From Xanthomonas prunicola (GTDB taxonomy: Bacteria > Pseudomonadota > Gammaproteobacteria > Xanthomonadales > Xanthomonadaceae): DNA of 64,000 nt. The stretch spans positions 62,001-126,000 of the forward strand of contig NZ_PHKV01000003.1 of assembly GCF_002846205.1 (NCBI RefSeq), given 5' to 3'. The position numbers were made by a program, and so were the translations under genes. The notes below the pieces were generated by a model. It was given only the letters and a program-made list of their open reading frames with translations. It was not told the DNA's origin and made no database searches. Shown here piece by piece: positions 1 through 11,325 of this stretch (positions are counted from its first letter, which is position 1; every line of letters starts with the position of its first letter).

Positions 1-2
1 CC

Positions 3-596
3 TTGTTCGCGCGCGATTTCCCGGATGCATTGCCGCTGATCCCGCAGCTAAAAGAACATTGGGAAGAGCATCCGCCCGGACTGCTCGGCACCCTGACCCT
101 GGATCGCTGGCACCTGGATGGCCGCGCCTTGCTGATCGGCGATGCCGCGCACGCGATGGTGCCGTTCCACGGCCAAGGCATGAATTGCGCGTTCGAAGAT
201 TGCGTGGCGCTGGCAGATCAGCTGGATGCCCACGACGACCTCGCCAGCGCGTTCGCTGCCTTCGAAGCTGCACGCCGCGACGATGCGGCGGCCATCCAGC
301 AGATGGCGCTGGAGAATTACCTGGAAATGCGCGACCGCGTCGACGACCCCGACTTCCTGCTGCAGCGCGAGCTCGAACAGCAGTTGCAGGCGCGTTGGCC
401 CACCCGCTTCGTACCGCACTACACCATGGTGACGTTCCTGCGCACACGCTATTCGGTTGCACTGGCGCGCAGCGAGATCCAGCGCGAGATCCTGGTCGCG
501 GCCACGCGCGGACACAGCGATCTGTCGCGTATCGATTGGGCTGCGTTGGAGACGATCGTGCATGCGCGCCTGGAGCCGCTAGAAGGCGCGCATTGA
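3..596 (+). CDS. kmo: kynurenine 3-monooxygenase (5'-truncated by window edge)
   Basis: This is the C-terminal 197 residues of an FAD-dependent aromatic hydroxylase that converts L-kynurenine to 3-hydroxykynurenine in tryptophan catabolism or quinolinate/NAD synthesis. The second FAD-contacting motif is plain at fragment residues 46-61 (GDAAHAMVPFHGQGMN). The tail, rich in helix-forming residues and ending near LEPLEGAH, fits the KMO C-terminal region rather than a UbiH-type hydroxylase. The N-terminal Rossmann GxGxxG motif lies upstream of the window, so the start is not visible. Membership of the flavin monooxygenase superfamily is certain; KMO as the specific function is inferred from the motif wording. 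Confidence 0.88.
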   Translation: MFARDFPDALPLIPQLKEHWEEHPPGLLGTLTLDRWHLDGRALLIGDAAHAMVPFHGQGMNCAFEDCVALADQLDAHDDLASAFAAFEAARRDDAAAIQQMALENYLEMRDRVDDPDFLLQRELEQQLQARWPTRFVPHYTMVTFLRTRYSVALARSEIQREILVAATRGHSDLSRIDWAALETIVHARLEPLEGAH

Positions 597-900
597 CGTC
601 TGAGGCGGGTGTGGCCGGACGGCGTCGCTGGCGGCAACGGTAAAGTGCCGCCTCGTCATTGGCGTCCTTGCGGATGTCTCACCGGCTCGGCATCGGCTGC
701 CGTCAGACACCGCAACCGCTTATGCGTATGAGCTGTATCCAAACAGGTGAGCCACTGGCCAACTGCACGAGCGCTCCGCTGACGGACGCGGCCAGCCACC
801 CGCACAGCCACGCCTCAGCGTGCCAGGGCCGCGATGAGGGATACTAGGCGGCACCGGCAGCGCATACGCCGTGCGCTGCGCATCTGGATGTCGCACCCGC
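597..900. other. intergenic, no gene seen
   Basis: About 300 bases lie between kmo and the exonuclease I start. Short open frames here have no ribosome binding site and no recognisable product. I see no clear terminator hairpin or promoter. Confidence 0.5.
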
Positions 901-2346
901 ATGCCTGACAGCTTTCTCTTCTACGACCTGGAAACCTTCGGCCAGGACCCGCGCCGCACCCGCATCGCACAGTTCGCCGCGGTGCGTACCGACGCGCAAC
1001 TGCGCGTGATCGAAGAGCCAATCAGCTTCTTCGTGCAACCGGCCGACGATCTGCTGCCCTCGCCCTACGCCACCATGGTCACCGGCATCACGCCGCAACA
1101 TGCGTTGCGCGAAGGCGTCACCGAGGCCGAGGCGTTCGCGCGCATCGCCGAACAGATGAGCCGCCCACAGACCTGTACGCTGGGCTACAACTCGATCCGC
1201 TTCGACGACGAGTTCGTCCGCTGCGGCCTGTTCCGCAATTTCTACGACCCGTACGAGCGCGAGTGGCGCGGCGGAAACTCGCGCTGGGATCTGCTGGATG
1301 TGCTGCGGATGGTGCATGCGCTGCGTCCGGACGGCATCGTCTGGCCGCAGCGCGAAGACGGCGCCACCTCGTTCAAACTGGAACACCTGGCCAACGCCAA
1401 CGAGGTCCGCAAAGGCGATGCGCACGAAGCGCTGTCGGACGTGTACGCCACCATCGGCATGGCGCGCAAATTCCAGCAACATCAGCCAAAACTGTGGGAC
1501 TACGCGCTGCGCTTGCGCGACAAGCGCTTTGCCGCCACGTTGCTGGACGTCATCGCCATGCAGCCGGTGCTGCATATCTCGCAGCGTTACCCCGCCTCGC
1601 GCCTGTGCGCCGCGGCGGTGCTGCCGCTGACGCGCCATCCGCGCATCGATAGCCGCGTGATCGTGTTCGATCTGGAAGGCGACCCGGACATCCTGTTGCG
1701 GCTAAGCCCCGACGAGATCGCCGACCGTCTGTATATCCGCGCTGCAGATCTGCCGGAAGGCGAGCAGCGTATTCCACTGAAAGAAGTACATCTGAACAAG
1801 TCGCCTGCGTTGGTGGCCTGGCAGCATCTGCGCGCTGCGGATTTTGAGCGTCTGGGTGTGGATCACGACGCGGTACTGGCCAAGGCGGCACGGTTGCGCG
1901 AATTGGGCCCTGCGCTTGCAGAAAAGGTGCGCCAGGTTTATGGCAGCGAGCGCGCACCTGCGGCAGCGACCAACGATGCCGACGCCTCGCTCTACGATGG
2001 CTTCCTTGCCGAAGGCGACAAGCGTCTGCTGGCACACGTCCGTGCCAGCGCACCGGCCGAACTGGGCGCACTGGAGGCGCGCTTTCGCGACCCGCGCCTG
2101 ATCGAACTGCTGTTCCGCTACCGCGCGCGCAACTGGCCGCAGACACTGTCGTTCGAGGAACAGGAGCGCTGGAACGTCTATCGCCGCCAGCGCCTGCTCG
2201 AAGACCGTGGCCTGGGCGAGGTCACCTTGGAGCAGTACCACGCGCAGATCGCGGATTTACGGCTTGCTCACCCCGACGATGCTACCAAGCAAGCCCTACT
2301 CGACCAGCTCGCCGCCTGGGGCTTGGACCTCCAACGCACGCTATGA
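901..2346 (+). CDS. sbcB: exodeoxyribonuclease I
   Basis: A 481-residue 3'-5' exonuclease for single-stranded DNA, used in recombination and mismatch repair. The DEDDh catalytic set is visible: D9 and E11 in FYDLETFG, D102 in NSIRFDDEF, and H175/D180 in DAHEALSDV. An SH3-like and helical C-terminal region follows, and the length matches the roughly 475-residue E. coli enzyme. The frame is open upstream to 871, but ATG 901 starts just before the catalytic FYDLET as in the family, so it was chosen. It overlaps the next gene by ATGA, suggesting translational coupling. Confidence 0.95.
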   Translation: MPDSFLFYDLETFGQDPRRTRIAQFAAVRTDAQLRVIEEPISFFVQPADDLLPSPYATMVTGITPQHALREGVTEAEAFARIAEQMSRPQTCTLGYNSIRFDDEFVRCGLFRNFYDPYEREWRGGNSRWDLLDVLRMVHALRPDGIVWPQREDGATSFKLEHLANANEVRKGDAHEALSDVYATIGMARKFQQHQPKLWDYALRLRDKRFAATLLDVIAMQPVLHISQRYPASRLCAAAVLPLTRHPRIDSRVIVFDLEGDPDILLRLSPDEIADRLYIRAADLPEGEQRIPLKEVHLNKSPALVAWQHLRAADFERLGVDHDAVLAKAARLRELGPALAEKVRQVYGSERAPAAATNDADASLYDGFLAEGDKRLLAHVRASAPAELGALEARFRDPRLIELLFRYRARNWPQTLSFEEQERWNVYRRQRLLEDRGLGEVTLEQYHAQIADLRLAHPDDATKQALLDQLAAWGLDLQRTL

Positions 2347-3029
2347 CCACCTACTTTTCCGACGCCAGTTTCAAGTTCCTGCGCGCTTTGGCCCGCCACA
2401 ACGACAAGACCTGGTTCAACGACCATCGGCATCAGTACGAGGCGCACGTGCGCCAGCCATTTCTGCAGCTGATTACCGATCTGCAACCGGCGCTGGCGCA
2501 GGTCAGCGAACACTATCGCGCCGATCCCAAGACCCAGGGCGGCTCGCTGTTTCGCATCTATCGCGATGCGCGGTTTTCCAACGACAAATCGCCGTATAAA
2601 AACTGGCAGGGCGCGCGTTTGTTTCACGAGCGCCGCCGGCAGATGCCGGCGCCGTCGTTCTATCTCCACCTGCAGCCAGGCGAAAGTTTTGTCGGCGCAG
2701 GTTTGTGGCATCCGGAACCAGACACGCAACGCAAGCTGCGCCAGTTCATTTTCGACAACCCCGGCAGTTGGAAAGCGGCCGCGCACAATCCGAAATTGCT
2801 GCGCAAATTCACCATGGACGACAGCGAAAAGCTGGTGCGTGCGCCGCGTGGATTCCCCAACGATTTCGAGTTCATCGACGATCTCAAGCACCGCAACTGG
2901 GCATACTTGCGTCACCTGGACGACAGCATCATGACCGGACCGCGACTGCGCCAGACCATCGAAGCGGACTTGGTGATTCTGGCGCCGTTCGTCGATTACC
3001 TGTGCGCGGCCTTGGATCTGGAATTTTGA
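2343..3029 (+). CDS. DUF2461 (TIGR02453) family protein
   Basis: A 228-residue soluble protein. Family features include the N-terminal FLRALARHNDKTWFNDHR block (about residues 12-29), the central FRIYRDARFSNDKSPYK block and a FYLHLQPGESFVGAGLW segment. No enzymatic role is established for this family. The start codon lies inside the sbcB stop (ATGA), and the stop overlaps a TTG that starts the next gene, so the three genes are probably one transcript. The coupling to an exonuclease hints at nucleic-acid metabolism, but that is context only. Confidence 0.85.
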   Translation: MTTYFSDASFKFLRALARHNDKTWFNDHRHQYEAHVRQPFLQLITDLQPALAQVSEHYRADPKTQGGSLFRIYRDARFSNDKSPYKNWQGARLFHERRRQMPAPSFYLHLQPGESFVGAGLWHPEPDTQRKLRQFIFDNPGSWKAAAHNPKLLRKFTMDDSEKLVRAPRGFPNDFEFIDDLKHRNWAYLRHLDDSIMTGPRLRQTIEADLVILAPFVDYLCAALDLEF

Positions 3030-4021
3030 GGACGCCGGATCTACCGCTGGGTCAGCAGCGTCGGACGCTGGGCCGCACCAAGCTATTGGTCTCGCCGATC
3101 GGTCTGGGGTGTTCCGGCTTTTGGGGCCACCGCCGCTTCGACGAAGGCGCCGCCGCACGGGTGCTCGAGTACGCGCTGGCGCAGGGCGTGAACCTGCTCG
3201 ACACCGGTCACAACTACTCCGGCTTCCATGCGGAACCGCGTCTGGGACGGATACTGCGCCCCCTAGTGGCGCAATATCCGCGGGATTCGCTAGTCGTGTC
3301 CAGCAAGGGCGGTACCTTGACCGGCCAGGCCGGTATCAGTGGTGCCGAACAGCGTGACTTCTCTGCCGCAGCGATCACTGCCAGTTGCGAAGCATCGTTG
3401 CGCAATCTTGGCTTGGACTATCTCGACATCTACCAGCTGCATGGCGCCAGCGAGCACGACATCAACGACGACCTGCTGCTGGCTCTGCAGCGTCTGCGCG
3501 AGCGTGGCCTGATCCGCCACACCGGCATCAATACGCATTCGGCGTCGACCCTGCGCTGGATGATCGCCCACCCCGACGTCTTCGATGTGGTGCTGCTGGA
3601 CTACAACGCGCTGCAGCAGGACCGCGAACCGCTGATCGACCAGTTGCAGAACGTGGGCATCGGTGTACTGGCCGGCACCGTGCTTGCGCAGGGGCACCTG
3701 TTGCCCGCGCGCGCGCGCCTGCCGCGTCTGTCCGACGCCTGGTATCTGGCACGCGCGTGGCTGAAGCCCAGCAGCCGCGCCTTGATGCACTGCGCACGCG
3801 ACATGCGCCGCGCGGTGGCTTCGATCGACAGCCAGCGACCTGCGCAAACGGCGTTCGCTTATGTCCTGCAGCACCCGGGCGTGGCCAGCGGCATCCTGGG
3901 CACCACCCGCATCGGCAATCTGGATGAAGTGCTGCAGACCCGCGTCCAGGCGCTGGACACCGCCCAACGGCAACGTCTGGTCGCCGCCTTCGGCGATGGC
4001 CGTGGCTCACCCAGTCACTGA
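3026..4021 (+). CDS. aldo/keto reductase
   Basis: A roughly 331-residue NAD(P)H-dependent (alpha/beta)8-barrel oxidoreductase. The catalytic tetrad can be read: D59 and Y64 in LLDTGHNYSG, K94 in VVSSKGG, and H139 in YQLHG. The C-terminal cofactor block GILGTTRIGNLDEVL is also present. No ATG lies in frame near the domain start. TTG 3026 overlaps the preceding TGA stop (TTGA), so a coupled TTG start is the best choice, although a start a few codons inward is possible. The substrate cannot be told from the sequence. Confidence 0.85.
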   Translation: MRTPDLPLGQQRRTLGRTKLLVSPIGLGCSGFWGHRRFDEGAAARVLEYALAQGVNLLDTGHNYSGFHAEPRLGRILRPLVAQYPRDSLVVSSKGGTLTGQAGISGAEQRDFSAAAITASCEASLRNLGLDYLDIYQLHGASEHDINDDLLLALQRLRERGLIRHTGINTHSASTLRWMIAHPDVFDVVLLDYNALQQDREPLIDQLQNVGIGVLAGTVLAQGHLLPARARLPRLSDAWYLARAWLKPSSRALMHCARDMRRAVASIDSQRPAQTAFAYVLQHPGVASGILGTTRIGNLDEVLQTRVQALDTAQRQRLVAAFGDGRGSPSH

Positions 4022-4062
4022 TCTTCACCTGCGGCGGACGCGATTGCGGCAGTCTGGGCGCC

Positions 4063-4623
4063 ATGAAAAAATCCATCGGCATCCTCCTTGCTGCGCTGCT
4101 GGCCGTCACTGCGTGGTGGTTCGGCGGGCCTTACATGACCATGCATGGCCTGTCCAAGGCCATCGAGCAACGCGACACCGCTGCACTGGAACGCTACGTC
4201 GACTTCCCGCGTGTGCGCAGCAGTCTGCGCGCCCAGCTCAACGATTATGTGGTGCGGCAAGCCGGACCAGACATCGCCGCCAGTCGGTGGGGCACGTTGC
4301 TGTACGGCCTGGGGAACCAACTCAGTGGTGCGGCGGTGGATACGTTGGTAACGCCGATCGGCATCGGTGCCCTGTTGCAGGGGCATGTGCTGTGGAAGCG
4401 CGGCCGCAATGAACTGCAGGGCGGCGATCCCTTCGGCCCCACCGAGCCAGCGCGACCGCTGAGAAACGCCAAACACCACTTCGAGGCGCTGGGCCGCTTC
4501 GTGATCGACGTCGAACGCGACCCCGGCGAACCACCACTGAAGGTGGTGCTGGAACCACAGGGGTTACGCTGGAAGGTGGTGGACCTGCAGTTGGGGATAT
4601 CACCGGCGCCAGATGCCGATTGA
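4063..4623 (+). CDS. DUF2939 family protein, membrane-anchored
   Basis: A 186-residue protein with an N-terminal hydrophobic segment (about residues 4-20, after KK) that is either an uncleaved anchor or a signal peptide. The next block, MHGLSKAIEQRDTAALERYVDFPRVRSSLRAQL, and the closing LRWKVVDLQL are typical of DUF2939, a family of unknown function exported across the inner membrane. It begins 41 bases after the aldo/keto reductase and converges with the minus-strand 5'-nucleotidase. No function is proposed. Confidence 0.8.
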   Translation: MKKSIGILLAALLAVTAWWFGGPYMTMHGLSKAIEQRDTAALERYVDFPRVRSSLRAQLNDYVVRQAGPDIAASRWGTLLYGLGNQLSGAAVDTLVTPIGIGALLQGHVLWKRGRNELQGGDPFGPTEPARPLRNAKHHFEALGRFVIDVERDPGEPPLKVVLEPQGLRWKVVDLQLGISPAPDAD

Positions 4624-4643
4624 GTGACGCTACCGCCCTCGCC

Positions 4644-5600
4644 TTAACCTTCGTTGGCCACGCCGTGCGGCACATGACCAGCGGCCACGTGCTGATGTTG
4701 ACGCGCACTGTCGATGTTGTGCTGGGAATCGTCGAAGAAGATATCGGCACCAAACGCCTCAAGGAACGGGCCCTTGTGCCGCCCGCCGAGGAACAGCGCC
4801 TCGTCCAGACGCACGCCCCACTGGCGCAAGGTGCGGATCACCCGCTCGTGCGCCGGTGCCGAGCGCGCAGTGACCAGCGCGGTGCGGATCGGCGAGGCTT
4901 CGCCGGGCGGAAACGCCGCCTGCAAGGCGTGCAGTGCCGACAGAAAATTGCGGAACGGCCCCACCGACAACGGCTCGCGTGCGCGCTCGCGCTCGTGACG
5001 CCCGAAGGCTTCCACGCCCTGCTCGCGCGAGATGCGTTCACTCTCGTCGCCGAAGATCACCGCATCGCCGTCGAAGGCGATCCGCAGCTGCGTCGACAAA
5101 CGGCTTTCGTCGTTGTCCACGATTGCCGCGGCGGCCTCGGCGCGTTCGCCGGGCGCCCGCGGCATGATGGTCGCCGCCGCAATGCCGTGGCTCAGTGCGC
5201 GCCGCACCGATTCCGGATTGGCCGATAAAAACAGATCGGTGCCGAATGGTTTGACGTACGGCCAGGTCGGCTGGCCCGAGGTGAACGTGGCACGCACGAT
5301 GCCCAGGTTGTAATGCTGGATCGAATTGAAGATGCGCAGACCGGTGTCGGCGGAATTGCGCGACAGCAGAATCACTTCCACCCGCGGCGCGTCTTCGGGC
5401 ACATCGTGATTGAGCGCCAGCAGCTTGCGCACGACCGGAAACGCAACGCCAGGCTGCAAGACGTCGTCCTCGTGCTCGCGCTGAAACGTCGAATACGCCT
5501 CCACCCCATCGGCCTCGAATAGCGCATGGCCTTCTTCAAGATCGAACAGGGCGCGCGAGGTCACCGCGACGGTCAATAATCTTGGGGAGTTGTCAGGCAT
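4644..5600 (-). CDS. 5'-nucleotidase (cytosolic NT5C1-like)
   Basis: A 318-residue protein resembling the cytosolic 5'-nucleotidase I family, which dephosphorylates nucleoside monophosphates. Visible blocks are the N-terminal LLTVAVTSRALFDLEEGHALFEADG, the VILLSRNSADTGLRIFNSIQHYNL segment (about residues 75-98), the IAFDGDAVIFGDESE motif around residue 175 and the FFDDSQ-type closing motif. These correspond to HAD-like acidic motifs. It is transcribed away from NAD kinase's end, separated by about 170 bases that contain a GGGAATC-type repeat. Confidence 0.85.
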   Translation of the reverse strand: MPDNSPRLLTVAVTSRALFDLEEGHALFEADGVEAYSTFQREHEDDVLQPGVAFPVVRKLLALNHDVPEDAPRVEVILLSRNSADTGLRIFNSIQHYNLGIVRATFTSGQPTWPYVKPFGTDLFLSANPESVRRALSHGIAAATIMPRAPGERAEAAAAIVDNDESRLSTQLRIAFDGDAVIFGDESERISREQGVEAFGRHERERAREPLSVGPFRNFLSALHALQAAFPPGEASPIRTALVTARSAPAHERVIRTLRQWGVRLDEALFLGGRHKGPFLEAFGADIFFDDSQHNIDSARQHQHVAAGHVPHGVANEG

Positions 5601-5603
5601 TGG

Positions 5604-5770
5604 AGAGGCCGGGATTGGTGATCACGGATTCGGGCTTGGTTTGCAACAGCGATCGGGAATTCAACGATGGAACTGGACGATGTGTGACGCATCGTACCGG
5701 TCGGCGCACTCTCTCGCAGCCAGCATGGCACGCCTTTGCCGTTGCCAATCCCGAATTCCCAATACCCGCC
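5604..5770. repeat. intergenic repeat, GGGATT/AATCCC arms
   Basis: The gap between nadK and the 5'-nucleotidase is bounded by two complementary arms. The left (about 5611-5634) reads gggattggtgatcacgg and the right (about 5745-5768) reads ccaatcccgaattcccaat. Similar GGGAATC/GGGATTA units occur at 29154-29179, 41445-41476 and 44874-44953, so this looks like a dispersed Xanthomonas-type intergenic repeat. Confidence 0.5.
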
Positions 5771-5771
5771 C

Positions 5772-6548
5772 TCACACCGCAAACTGCTCGCTGAAGATGC
5801 GTTCTTCCAGGTTGTGTTCGGGGTCGAACAACAAGGTGACCTGGCGTTGCGCGGATTCGCGGATGGTCACTTCGACCACGTCGCGGATTTCGTGCGAATC
5901 GGCGGTGACGCTGACCGGGCGCTTGTACGGGTCCAACACGCGAAAGCGCACCTCGGTATCGGCTTTGAGGATGGCGCCGCGCCAGCGCCGCGGGCGATAC
6001 GGTGCGATCGGCGTCAGCGCCAACGTGTGCGATCCCAGCGGCAGGATTGGCCCGTGCGCCGAATAGTTGTACGCCGTGCTGCCTGCCGGCGTGGCCACCA
6101 TCACGCCATCGCCGATCAACTCGGCAATGCGGGTCTGGCCGTTGAGATCAATGCTTAGATGCGCCGCCTGCCGGGTTTGCCGCAGCAGCGAGACCTCGTT
6201 GTAGGCCAACGAGCCGGCACTGGCCCCGGATTCGGTCTGCACCTGCATTTCCAGCGGCCGCAGATACGCCGGCTCGGCGCGGTGCAGGCGCTCCAGCAGG
6301 TCGTCCTCGTCGTCGCGGTACTGGTTCATCAGGAAGCCGACCGAGCCCAGCTTCATGCCGAACACCGGCTTGTCGGAGGCGCCATGTCGATGCAGCGTCT
6401 GCAGCATGAATCCATCGCCGCCCAGCGCACAGACGATGTCTGCGCTGTCCAGCGCATGGTCGCCATAGCGCTGCACAAGGCGCGCGCGCGCGGCCACCGC
6501 CGGCTCGGCGGGGCTGGCAAGAAAGGCAATGCGGGGTGATGCGGTCAT
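5772..6548 (-). CDS. nadK: NAD kinase
   Basis: A 258-residue enzyme that phosphorylates NAD to NADP using ATP or polyphosphate. The GGDG motif is at residues 43-46 (ALGGDGFML, catalytic D45). The NE/D-type motif (YNEVSLLR) and the glycine-rich [15 protein letters not shown] also match the family. The frame is open to 6731, but ATG 6548 is preceded by GGAG at proper spacing and begins right before the beta strand leading to GGDG, so it was chosen. Length is normal for the shorter Xanthomonas-type enzyme, which lacks the extended N terminus of E. coli NadK. Confidence 0.95.
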   Translation of the reverse strand: MTASPRIAFLASPAEPAVAARARLVQRYGDHALDSADIVCALGGDGFMLQTLHRHGASDKPVFGMKLGSVGFLMNQYRDDEDDLLERLHRAEPAYLRPLEMQVQTESGASAGSLAYNEVSLLRQTRQAAHLSIDLNGQTRIAELIGDGVMVATPAGSTAYNYSAHGPILPLGSHTLALTPIAPYRPRRWRGAILKADTEVRFRVLDPYKRPVSVTADSHEIRDVVEVTIRESAQRQVTLLFDPEHNLEERIFSEQFAV

Positions 6549-6756
6549 CGTTGACTCCAAAGCATGCGAATCAGCATACCGCAGCCCTGTGCTGGGCTTG
6601 TTGTGGCTATGCCCTGCCCTCCGGGGCATGCACGGCAGCGGTCGCGTCTTCGCGATCAAGTGCGCATGAGCCTGCGCACATGCCAGCTTCGCAACCGCGT
6701 TTGCTGACGTCAGTGCGGGCCCAGGCAGCACGCCATCGGACGCAACCGGCCTGAGC

Positions 6757-9021
<2,265 letters not shown>

Positions 9022-9084
9022 TTACCAGCCCGGCGGCCGGATCGCCGACACCCGCGCAGCAGGCCAGGCGCATGCAGCCCGCGC

Positions 9085-9591
9085 TCAGCCCAGCCCGAAC
9101 GCCGGGTGATACGACACATCGGCCAGCGGCAGCAACCGATCACCGAACGCCAGCGCCTGCAGCTCCGATGCAGGCACGTCGGGCAACACCAAGCCGGGTT
9201 CGACCGCAAAACCCAAGCGCCGGAAAAACGCCGGCTCGCCCAGCGTCAGGCAGCCTGCGGCGCCGCGCTCGCGCAAGGTGGCGAGCGCCGCCTGCACCAG
9301 CCGCGTGCCCAGTCCTTGTCGCTGGTGGCCTGGCCCCACGGCCAGGGGGCCGAGCGCGAACCAGCCGGGCGAATCGTCCGACAGCGTCACCGGCGACACG
9401 GCCAGATGCCCCACCACATAGCCATCGTGGTCGGCCACCAGCGACAACGCCAGTGCGCCGTCCTGACGCAAACCGGCAATCACCTGGTGCTCGTCATGCC
9501 GGCTATGCTCGGCGCGCATGAAGGCCACCATCGTCAGCAGTTCGATGGCGGCGGCGTCGCCTTCGGTCGCTTCGCGGATCAACACATTCAT
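9085..9591 (-). CDS. GNAT family N-acetyltransferase
   Basis: A 168-residue YhbS-like acetyltransferase. The acetyl-CoA pyrophosphate-binding signature is present as VGPGHQRQGLGTRLV (about residues 86-100), followed by GCLTLGEPAFFRRLGF, typical of YhbS-type GNAT enzymes. ATG 9591 was preferred over an in-frame GTG three codons upstream. It follows the alpha/beta hydrolase gene by about 40 bases on the same strand. The substrate is unknown. Confidence 0.85.
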   Translation of the reverse strand: MNVLIREATEGDAAAIELLTMVAFMRAEHSRHDEHQVIAGLRQDGALALSLVADHDGYVVGHLAVSPVTLSDDSPGWFALGPLAVGPGHQRQGLGTRLVQAALATLRERGAAGCLTLGEPAFFRRLGFAVEPGLVLPDVPASELQALAFGDRLLPLADVSYHPAFGLG

Positions 9592-9631
9592 GGGTGACAC
9601 CGCGCGCAGCCATGGCTCGGGAGGGCCCGCA

Positions 9632-10155
9632 TCACAGGCTCTGCAACAGTTCTGCGAACGCGCGTGCCGACGCGTCCACGTGCGAGGTCAGACGATGGTC
9701 GTCGTCGACCATCAGCAAGCGCGCATGCCGTGCTTGGGCCCAAGCGATCACGTCGGCGGCCGGAATCAGCTCGTCGCGCCAGGCATGCACGATCGAGATT
9801 GGCACCTGCGCGGCGTCCAGCGCCGGCATCGGGCCCATGTTGGTCGGCGGCACCATCAGAAACAGGCCGCGCGTGGGGACCTGCAACGACACCCGCCCGG
9901 CGATATACGACCCCAGGCTGGAGCCAACCAGCACCAGCGGGCCCTTGTCGGCGGCTGCACGTGCGATCTCCAGCAGGCGTTGCAGCCGGCCTTGCACATC
10001 GCCCAGCGTGCTCACCTCGCGGCGTGCATCCAGGTCGGTGTAATCCGGGCGTTCGTGGGTCCAGCCCCACTGCTCGGCCACCTTGGCCAGCGCAGTCACC
10101 TTCAAGGCGTCCGGGCCGCTTTCGAAGCCGTGCGAGAGGATGCAATGCCCGCGGC

Positions 10156-10159
<4 letters not shown>
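9632..10159 (-). CDS. small alpha/beta hydrolase (YqiA/DUF-type)
   Basis: A 175-residue serine hydrolase. It starts ILSHGFESGPDA, has the nucleophile elbow VGSSLGSYIAG, an acid in HAWRDELIP and the catalytic His in VDDDHRL. The short length without a lid domain suggests a small esterase or thioesterase. ATG 10159 overlaps the stop of the upstream MOSC gene (ATGA), which fixes the start and implies coupling. An open extension upstream was rejected as a shadow of MOSC. Confidence 0.85.
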
Positions 10160-10647
<488 letters not shown>

Positions 10648-10670
10648 CGCCGAATGCTAGCATCCGCTCC

Positions 10671-11246
10671 ATGTCCGATGCCGTCCTGCCGTCGCCGCCG
10701 ATCACCTACGCGCCGCTGTCCTACGAATCGCGGTTGGCGAAACGCGCGCTCACCCAGATCGACATGGTGGTCATCCATTGCACCGAGTTGCCCGACATGG
10801 CGATGGCGCGCGAATACGGCGAGCGCGTGCTCTACGACAGCGGCACCGGCAACAGCGGGCATTACTACCTTGATCGCAACGGCAGCATCCAGCAATACGT
10901 CGCGCTGGAGCGCGTTGCGCACCATGTGCGTGGGCATAACCCGCATACGTTGGGGATCGAACTGGTCAACCGCGGCCGGTATCCGCACTGGCTGGATTCG
11001 CGTCATCAAGCAATGACCGAACCGTATCCCGAAGCGCAGATCGCCGCGTTGATCACCTTGTTGCAGTGGCTACAGCAGCAGTTGCCTGCGGTACGCCGCA
11101 TCGCCGGCCATCAAGCGCTGGATATCACCCAGGAAGCGGCCAGCGACGATCCGGCGCGCAAGATCCAGCGCAAGCTCGACCCCGGCCCGTTGTTTCCGTG
11201 GCCGCGTATCGAAGCGGCGGTCAGCTGGTCGCACACGCCACGGTAG
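10671..11246 (+). CDS. ampD: N-acetylmuramoyl-L-alanine amidase, AmpD-like
   Basis: A 191-residue zinc amidase that cleaves the lactyl-L-Ala bond of (anhydro)muropeptides. Putative zinc ligands are H36 (VVIHCTELP), H147 (RIAGHQALD) and D170 (RKLDPGPLFPW). The family motif GHYYLDRNGSIQQYV lies around residue 63. There is no signal peptide, pointing to a cytoplasmic recycling enzyme like AmpD, but the spacing between the second and third ligands is longer than in E. coli AmpD. Confident for the family, moderate for the exact orthologue. Confidence 0.85.
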   Translation: MSDAVLPSPPITYAPLSYESRLAKRALTQIDMVVIHCTELPDMAMAREYGERVLYDSGTGNSGHYYLDRNGSIQQYVALERVAHHVRGHNPHTLGIELVNRGRYPHWLDSRHQAMTEPYPEAQIAALITLLQWLQQQLPAVRRIAGHQALDITQEAASDDPARKIQRKLDPGPLFPWPRIEAAVSWSHTPR

Positions 11247-11325
11247 CAGGGGTTTTAGAAACCGCGCGATGCCTGCATGCGACATGTGTTTGGTGGTTTC
11301 GAAACTGCCCACCGCTGCTGCACGC

